DNA from: Cladorhizidae sp. MBARI D1340-BT2
Taxonomy: Eukaryota > Porifera > Demospongiae > Poecilosclerida > Cladorhizidae
DNA length: 64,000 nt
NCBI GenBank assembly: GCA_028752905.1
Contig: JAQNBH010000010.1
Coordinates: 27,317,881-27,381,880 of the forward strand
Reading direction: 5' to 3'
This document shows, in pieces, positions 53,201-62,750 of the stretch (position 1 is the stretch's first letter; the number at the start of each line of letters is the position of its first letter). Under the pieces are notes generated by a model. That model was not told the origin of the DNA and did no database searches. It worked only from the letters and a program-made list of their open reading frames with translations. The position numbers and the translations under genes were made by a program.

Positions 53201-56200
53201 CCTAAACACGCCCTCCAATAAGTAATAAAGTCTGGTAAGGGGTTGAAAAACCTCGAAAATTATTCTGTGAAACATTCAGTTACATGCAATCCTCGAAACT
53301 TTTGCTCCTCGAAAAATATAATCCTAATTATCACTTGAATATGAACAGGAACTGGTCGATGAAGACTGAATAGGAATTCTTGTCCTTTAATTAATTAGAT
53401 AATGGATTTAGATAATGGATGCATGCTAAAATCTTCTGCATCTTCCTCCTCTCAAAAGCTCATAATGTGGATATAATTAGTACGGTTTAGTGATAATTAA
53501 GAATGGTTATGCATGTGACTAATGCATGATTAACACATGCACAAACATGTGCGAATTCACTGTTGTGGTTACCAGTGAACACATCAGCATGAGCAGAATT
53601 CATCCTAACCAGCTCCTCAAATGAACCAGCTTATGTTTGTGTGCAATGAGGACAGGCCTTATAAGAAGCTGGTGTTAGTTTGTGATAATGAGCATTTTAT
53701 TCTTCTGTCTGCCAATTTGTAGTACGCATCCAACCAATATAGGGAATGCTTGTGCACTGTTCCCTAACTATGCTCCAGGTATAGCCAGACGACTATGAGC
53801 ATTTAGCACTCACTGGTAACTATGCTGCTCCAGGTACAGCCAGACTATTATGAGTATTTAGCACTCACTGGTAACTATGCTCCAGGTACAGCCAGACTAC
53901 TATGAGTATTTAGCACTCACTGGTAACTATGCTCCAGGCACAGCCAGACTACTATGAGTATTTAGCACTCACTGGTAACTATGCTCCAGGTACAGCCAGA
54001 CTACTATGAGTATTTAGCACTCACTGGTAACTATGCTCCAGGTACAGCCAGACTACTATGAGTATTTAGCACACACTGGTAACTATGCTCCAGGTACAGC
54101 CAGACTACTATGAGTATTTAGCACTCACTGGTAACTATGCTCCAGGTACAGCCAGACTACTATGAGTATTTAGCACTCACTGGTAACTATGCTCCAGGTA
54201 CAGCCAGACTACTATGAGTATTTAGCACTCACTGGTAACTATGCTCCAGGTACAGCCAGACTACTATGAGTATTTAGCACTCACTGGTAACTATGCTCCA
54301 GGTACAGCCATACTACTATGAGTATTTAGCACACACTGGTAACTATGCTCCAGGTACAGCCAGACTACTATGAGTATTTAGCACTCACTGGTAACTATGC
54401 TCCAGGTACAGCCAGACTAATATGGTGGATTAGCACCAGATATTGCACTAGATTCTTCAGGTTTCCGGAGTTGTTGTCATAATTTCTGTTACTGATTGAT
54501 AAAAATAATGTTGTTTGGCCATATACAAGTTGCATACATGCAGCACACCACCACACCACACCCACACCACACCACACCACACCACACCAGGGAGTGTGAG
54601 GAGGGTTGTCACTCACACTCCACCCTCCCCCCCCCTGGGGCATCACAGTAAATCAATAATACACAATTTCCTGCATAGAGTCCCAAGTGCTGACCAGTAG
54701 ACCTCTTCCTCCTCCCATCCATACAAATCCTCTTCCTATCCCATCCATACAACCTTCTCCTCCCATCCCTGCAAGTCAACCTCCTCCTCTCCCAGTAGAT
54801 AACGATCCTCTCTGAATGACAAGCACTTAGCAGCACTTGATCTAGAGTGCCTCATTCCTCCTGAAGCTGAGGAAGTCCTGCATGGCTTGGGGATGAAGTC
54901 AAGTCTAGTTAATACCTCCTGTCCTGGAAGGAAGGGGGGGGGGGTGGGGGGGGGGGGGGGGGGGTAGTCCAGTGTGCATTAACTAGAGCTGCTGTAGTCC
55001 AGTGTGCATTAACTAGAGCTGCTCTAGTCTAGTGTGCATTAACTAGAGCTGCTATAGTCTAGTGTGCATTAACTAGAGCTGCTATAGTCTAGTGTGCATT
55101 AACTAGAGCTGCTATAGTCCAGTGTGCATTAACTAGAGCTGCTCTAGTCTAGTGTGCATTAACTAGAGCTGCTGTAGTCTAGTGTGCATTAACTAGAGCT
55201 GCTATAGTCTAGTGTGCATTAACTAGAGCTGCTCTAGTCTAGTGTGCATTAACTAGAGCTGCTGTAGTCTAGTGTGCATTAACTAGAGCTGCTATAGTCT
55301 AGTGTGCATTAACTAGAGCTGCTGTAGTCTAGTGTGCATTAACTAGAGCCTAGTGTGCATTGATGTCGTGATGACTATCTTATTTGTGGGTTGGATGACT
55401 ATATAATTGTTTTTCCTCCTTGCAGTTTATTAGGAAGATCTGTAAGGATGTTAATGGCTTGTTGAAGGAGGGCGCTTTTGCCATCTCTCTCATTAAGGTA
55501 AGAGCAGACATGAGGGCAGCCTTAGCCAGTGCAACTAGTGTGTGTGTGTGTGAGTGTGTGTGTGTGAGTGTGGAGGCTCATTTGTTTTATATACAGTACA
55601 TGTGGAAGAGGGGGCGTGCTGTTCTCTCTCACACACACACACATCACACACATCACACACACACACATATCACACACACACATCACGCACACACATCACG
55701 CACACACATCACACATACAGATCACACACACACATCACGCACACACATCACGCACACACATCACACACACACATCACACACACACACATCACACACACAC
55801 ATCACACACACACACACACATCCCACACACATTCATAATACACATGCATACACTCCAACATACACACAAATACATACACCCACAATGCATGCAATAACTC
55901 ATGCACACACACACACATCTGTAGGGAATGGATACCACTGAGGGAAATATCAAACTCATCTCTGAAGTCATTAATTCTCTCCTAAAAATAGACGTCTCCG
56001 TCTTAATGGGAGCAAACATCGCCTTAGATGTAGCTCAGGGGGACTTCTGTGAGAGTACCATCGGGACTCGCTCCAAAGAACAGGGCGCCATCTTAAAGTC
56101 CATCTTCAACCGACCAACTTTTAAAGTGAATGTTGTCTCAGACGTGGCTGCCGTGGAGCTCTGCGGGGCTTTGAAGGTAGGTGTGGTCTGACTGGGTGTA

Positions 56201-57970
56201 GGTGGCAGAATATATCCTCAAGTGGACAGGTCCTTTGAGTACGCGAAGGTGCTTACTGTTTACTAACTGAGTGAAATGACTTGGTAAGACACACACCCTC
56301 ACTAGGTCGTGCAGCATGCATGCAACATGCTCATAAGAGCAACATGTGCAATATATACTTATAGAATACTTCTAAGACTTCGATGAGGGATGTCTGTCAG
56401 AGGAATGATCAATGGAATGGCTATCCATACATTTAAAAAAATTGCGGCATTTCTGTGGAGACGGATGGCTCAGAAGACGACTGCACCCACTACAAGTCTA
56501 GTGTTGTAGCAGCTAGTGGCAGCAGCTCCTTCGCTGGCGAGGTGGCCCAACTGAACAATAGAAATGAGTGGACACTATTGGATGATCCCTTTTAAGGGTC
56601 GAGGTTCGATCTGGATGGAAGAGGAAGGTCGATGAACAGCCATAAACAATAACTGTTGTCACCCGTTGGAGATCAGTACGCATGAGTCCATGCATCCTGG
56701 TACAAGAACAGAGCTTGCTCTCAAATAGGGAGTGCAGCTTGGGAAAAGAAGATGTGTCAGCGAAGTCTCATCGGGGATATTTAGGCCTTGGTCCGTGACT
56801 TTCCTCCTGTCTATATAATCCTTGAAATCCTTGAAGGGGTTTGTGTCTTGGTAATAAAATGCATGTTGTATTTCTTTGTAGAATATCGTTGCAGTGGCAG
56901 CCGGGTTTTCAGATGGACTGGGGTAAGTGGTTACAGGTCTGCCCTCCTCCCTCCCTCCTCCTTGACAGGATATGTGCCCTGTAGTCCTCCATAGCATATA
57001 TCTGTCTCTCTTCCCCTTTCCTATTAGTCTTCTTCCATATGCACACTCTCTCTCTCTCTGTGATAGCATTTCTCCTCCATTCTTGGAGTCAGGAGGGAGA
57101 CAGAGAACATGGCTCCTTATCTCTCTACTTCCCACTTGGTCCTCCCTACTCATTAGTCCCCCCCCCCCCCCCCCCCCTTTCTATTCACTAATCCTATCCC
57201 CACTTTCTCATTAACCCTCTACCTCCTCATACTCATTAACACTCGCTACTACTACTCATTAACATTGTCCCCCCTCCTCAAACTCATTAACCCTCCTCCC
57301 TACTCATTAACCCTCCTCCTACTGATTAATATTGTCTCATACTTATTAACCCTGCCCCCTCTAACTCATTAACCCATTCCCCTCATACTCCCTCCTACTC
57401 ATTAACCCATTCCCCTCCTCATACTCGTTAACCCCTTCCTCCAACTCATTATCCCTCCTACTCATTAACCCATTCCCCTCCTCATACTCGTTAACCCCTT
57501 CCTCCAACTAATTAATCCACTCCTCTTCTCCCTATCCTCTGCTTCATACCCACGTATCTCTACCCTCAACTCCTTCCACCATATTCTCCCCTCGTCAACT
57601 TCTCTCTTCTTTATCCCTTCTCTCTGTCCAGTTCCCATATTCCTTTTCCAGCCTATGACTCCACCCTCTCTCCTCCCCTTCCTCCTCTCTCCTCCCCTAC
57701 CACACACACACACACACACACACACAGTTATGGTGCCAGTACCAAGGCAGCCATCATCCGCCTGGGTCTGCTAGAGATGTGGTTGTTTATCAAACTCTAC
57801 TTTGGCGGTCATGATATGCACACACTCTTTGAGAGCTGCGGGGTGGCTGACCTCATCGCCACCTGCTCTGGCGGCAGAAATAGGAAGGTCTCCGAGGCCT
57901 TCGTCAAGACTGGAAAGGTGTGTTCAGTCTTCACTGTCATTGTTGTTGTGTACATAGCACCCCCCCCCCC

Positions 57971-58001
<31 letters not shown>

Positions 58002-61000
58002 AAACACACATACACATACACACACACAAAACAACCTGACTGATAAATGCACTGCTTAATTTGTGTGTGTGTTTGTGTGTGGGTTAGTTGGGGTGGTGGG
58101 GGGGGGGGGGGGTGTTTAAATACTGATTGTATGATTGTATTTATAGCATTATTTTTTTCGGGGATAAACTTTTCAAACTTTTCTTATAATTAGAATGCAA
58201 AATACAAAATACAATAAGCGTCAGTTTGTTATAAGAATCAGCTCCATTGAGGTAGGCTAAGAAAAGCATTACTGCACTGCACTGCACTGTCAACAACAAA
58301 ATTGCAGAAGGAAATCCAGCCTGGAGGCGTGTCTCTTTTCTCAAGAGAAGAAGGATTCAGAATGGCTTCCTGTTATCAGCATAGGTGCCTGTGCAACTTT
58401 CCTCAGCAGAAGGACTTCTAGAAACAACAGGCAAGGCCAGGAAGAGCCGGATAAAGATAGCAGATGCAATCATCAGCCCCTCCCCCCCCATTTCCCCCCA
58501 CTTTTTTTCTGGCTCACCATGTCCACTCATTTTTCTAACGATGTAATTTATAACGATGAGCTGTCCATGGGCATGTGCGAGTAAATAATTCCTATTGTTA
58601 GGCATGCACGCTTCATTTGTTATAAACATTTTGGCCAGAGATATGCAGGTGTGTGCCCGTATGCACTAATGCACTCAATCAGTTAAACAACAACAACAAC
58701 AACTGTACACATTTCCTCAGATGGTTGCGCACTTCAAAAGTATCGACTGCTCACGAATGCCGAATTGTTTAGTGTTCGTCGTCGAAATTCATTAGCACTG
58801 CACAAGTGCATATACGATTAGTCTAGGATAATATAAAAGGTAGCATGTGTGGGATCTCCATGGCAACGGTGGATAAAGCAAGGAGAGGTAGCAGTTGAAG
58901 AAGTACTAAATCTTGCTCGTCACTCAAGAATATCGAATATCGCTATAAACTCACGCTCAAATTGATTGTAATTTAAGGTTTATCTAATGTGTTGGGTTGG
59001 GCCAGGCTGGTTGCTACGTGTATGTGTGACACTGAGTCTTGAGGAAATGGAGGCAGGCAAAGCTAGTGCTTGACACCTACTACTAGAGGGAATGGAGGCC
59101 AGGTAAAGCTAGTGCTTGACACCTACTACTAGAGGGAATGGAGGCCAGGTAAGGCTAGTGCTTGACACCTACTACTAGAGGGAATGGAGGCAGGTAAAGC
59201 TAGTGCTTGACACCTACTACTAGAGGGAATGGAGGCAGGTAAAGCTAGTGCTTGACACCTACTACTAGAGGGAATGGAGGCAGGTAAAGCTAGTGCTTGA
59301 CACCTACTACTAGAGGGAATGGAGGCAGGTAAAGCTAGTGCTTGACACCTACTACTAGAGGGAATGGAGGCAGGTAAGGCTAGTGCTTGACACCTACTAC
59401 TAGAGGGAATGGAGGCAGGTAAGGCTAGTGCTTGACACCTACTACTAGAGGGAATGGAGGCCAGGTAAGGCTAGTGCTTGACATCTACTACTAGAGGGAA
59501 TGGAGGCAGGTAAGGCTAGTGCTTGACACCTACTACTAGAGGGAATGGAGGCCAGGTAAGGCTAGTGCTTGACACCTACTACTAGAGGGAATGGAGGCCA
59601 GGTAAGGCTAGTGCTTGACACCTACTACTAGAGGGAATGGAGGGAGGTAAGGCTAGTGCTTGACACCTACTACTAGAGGGAATGGAGGGAGGTAAGGCTA
59701 GTGCTTGACACCTACTACTAGAGGGAATGGAGGCCAGGTAAGGCTAATGCTTGACACCTACTACTAGAGGGAATGGAGGCAGGTAAGGCTAGTGCTTGAC
59801 ACCTACTACTAGAGGGAATGGAGGCCAGGTAAGGCTAGTGCTTGACACCTACTACTAGAGGGAATGGAGGCAGGTAAGGCTAGTGCTTGACACCTACTAC
59901 TAGAGGGAATGGAGGCCAGGTAAGGCTAGTGCTTGACACCTACTACTAGAGGGAATGGAGGCAGGTAAAGCTAGTGCTTGACACCTACTACTAGAGGGAA
60001 TGGAGGCAGGTAAAGCTAGTGCTTGCCACCTACTACTAGAGGGAATGGAGGCAGGTAAAGCTAGTGCTTGACACCTACTACTAGAGGGAATGGAGGCAGG
60101 TAAAGCTAGTGCTTGCCACCTACTACTAGAGGGAATGGAGGCAGGTAAGGCTAGTGCTTGACACCTACTACTAGAGGGAATGGAGGCCAGGTAAGGCTAG
60201 TGCTTGACACCTACTACTAGAGGGAATGGAGGCAGGTAAGGCTAATGCTTGACACCTACTACTAGAGGGAATGGAGGTCAGGTAAGGCTAGTGCTTGACA
60301 CCTACTACTAGAGGGAATGGAGGCTGGTAAAGCTAGTGCTTGACACCTACTACTAGAGGGAATGGAGGCAGGTAAAGCTAGTGCTTGACACCTACTACTA
60401 GAGGGAATGGAGGCAGGTAAAGCTAATGCTTGACACCTACTACTAGAGGGAATGGAGGCAGGTAAAGCTAGTGCTTGACACCTACTACTAGAGGGAATGG
60501 AGGCAGGTAAGGCTAGTGCTTGACACCTACTACTAGAGGGAATGGAGGCAGGCTAGTGCTTGACACCTACTACTAGAGGGAATGGAGGCAAGTAAGGCTA
60601 GTGCTTGCCACCTACTACTAGAGGGAATGGAGGCAGGTAAGGCTAGTGCTTGACACCTACTACTAGAGGGAATGGAGGCCAGGTAAGGCTAGTGCTTGAC
60701 ACCTACTACTAGAGGGAATGGAGGCAGGTAAAGCTAGTGCTTGACACCTACTGCTAGAGGGAATGGAGGCCAGGTAAAGCTAATGCTTGACACCTACTAC
60801 TAGAAGGAATGGAGGCAGGTAAGGCTAGTGCTTGACACCTACTACTAGAGGGAATGGAGGCAGGATAGTGCTTGACACCTACTACTAGAGGGAATGGAGG
60901 CCAGGTAAAGCTAATGCTTGACACCTACTACTAGAGGGAATGGAGGCAGGTAAGGCTAGTGCTTGACACCTACTACTAGAGGGAATGGAGGCAGGTAAGG

Positions 61001-62717
61001 CTAGTGCTTGACACCTACTACTAGAGGGAATGGAGGCAGGTAAAGCTAGTGCTTGACACCTACTACTAGAGGGAATGGAGGCAGGTAAAGCTAGTGCTTG
61101 ACACCTACTACTAGAGGGAACGGAGGCCAGGTAAGGCTAGTGCTTGACACCTACTACTAGAGGGAATGGAGGCCAGGTAAGGCTAGTGCTTGACACCTAC
61201 TACTAGAGGGAATGGAGGCAGGTAAGGCTAGTGCTTGACACCTACTACTAGAGGGAATGGAGGCAGGTAAGGCTAATGCTTGACACCTACTACTAGAGGC
61301 AATGGAGGCAGGTAAAGCTAGTGCTTGACACTTACTATTTATAGGGAATGGAGGTCCTATTCTTAGACAAACACTTGCTTAAGTTATAGAAATGGAGAAG
61401 TTTAAGCAGGGCAGCATTGTCGTCGATGGTTGCCATAAAGCAAGACTGCCACTCTAGCCTCACTCAATATTTTAGTTCCTTGCAAAGGATGCTCTTTTAT
61501 GCCTTCAGAAATACATGAGTTTTGCTCAGCAAAATGGCTGTTTCCTTCCTGCATCTTTGGTGTGAGTACCTTTGCTAGCTACCGTATATATTTAGCCAAT
61601 GCCTAGCATGGCACGGTGTCGCATAAGGCTTGTCCATTTCCGCTATTTTGGACCTTTGTGATTTTTTCCCATCAAAGGCCAACCGGATCCACCTGCAGCG
61701 AACCCAATGACCGCATGAACATGAACCCTTCAAGGGGCATTTTATCCTCGGCAGTGTGAGGATATTCTATATAAGTGATGCCTACCCAGAAAATATTTTT
61801 ATCTTGAGTTGTTAAGAAACTATAATAATTTGATTATATCATTGATAAAACTTGCTTTTCCAGCCTTGATCTAGCCGAGAAACAGGCCCATGTGCAGCCA
61901 GGTAGTGCGGCCTCAGGGTTATTCAACTACAGGTTGAATTAGAGGATTCCATTGACACTTTCTCTAACCTCGATGACTATGGACTAGCCAACTTTTAATC
62001 ACTTGTTTATGGCCTTGGCCTCCATTTCCACTTCATTCAATCCACTTTGTGCATGCTTTATTAAGCTTGAGCTCGGCGATGACTGGCGGGAAGGAGGTGA
62101 TGAGAGGACGTGATGGGGAAGAGGAGGTGATAGGGAGGAGGAGATGACAGGGAGGAGGAGGTGATGGGGAGGAGGAGGTGATGGGGAGGAGGGGTGGTCA
62201 TGGATGATTGGAAGAGGTGATGGGGAGGAGGAGGTGATGGGCTGGCAGCTAAATGTGCACGTCTGGTCTTGAGGTTCATTCTATACTTCCTCCATTTGTG
62301 TGTGTCCTTGTTTGGACAACAACTGAAATTATTTATTTTCCCCAAAAAACCATTCAAGGAAGTACGTGGACTGGCCGTAAGTCTAGTTGCTGCAGCACCT
62401 CTGCACTCCCACCAGCGGCTCTTCATGGAGTAGAGAGGTCTCACACTCATTCTTACCTTAGACAAACCAGTGAAGTGTCACTTCCCTGGCAGTGAGTTCT
62501 GAGCAGCAAGCTCACAGGTGAGGTCTAGGCTGACAAGACCCTTGACTTACATCCTCCATTTCTTCCAGACTGTCACTCAAAAGAACATCAAAGCATCAAA
62601 GTTATAGCAAATGTTGGGAGCCTTCCAGCACGGGGGCCCCTGTAATTTTGTTCCCATATCAGGCTTTTATCTCTGCGGGCAAGGCACCAGGGAATATTTC
62701 CCACCCCAAGAGGACAT

Positions 62718-62750
<33 letters not shown>

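Noticed and set aside
55420..55941. 173-codon plus-strand frame with His/Thr repeats
   Set aside because: It is GPD1 exon 4 read through its GTAAGA donor into the CA-rich intron 4.
56960..57240. Small frames in GPD1 intron 6 as an alternative exon
   Set aside because: Low-complexity pyrimidine-rich translation. The real exons 6 and 7 join perfectly in the GPD1 signature across this intron.
61600..61760. Possible SINE or tRNA-like segment (GGATCCACCTGCAGCGAACC)
   Set aside because: I could not find paired A and B boxes or a cloverleaf; left as plain intron.
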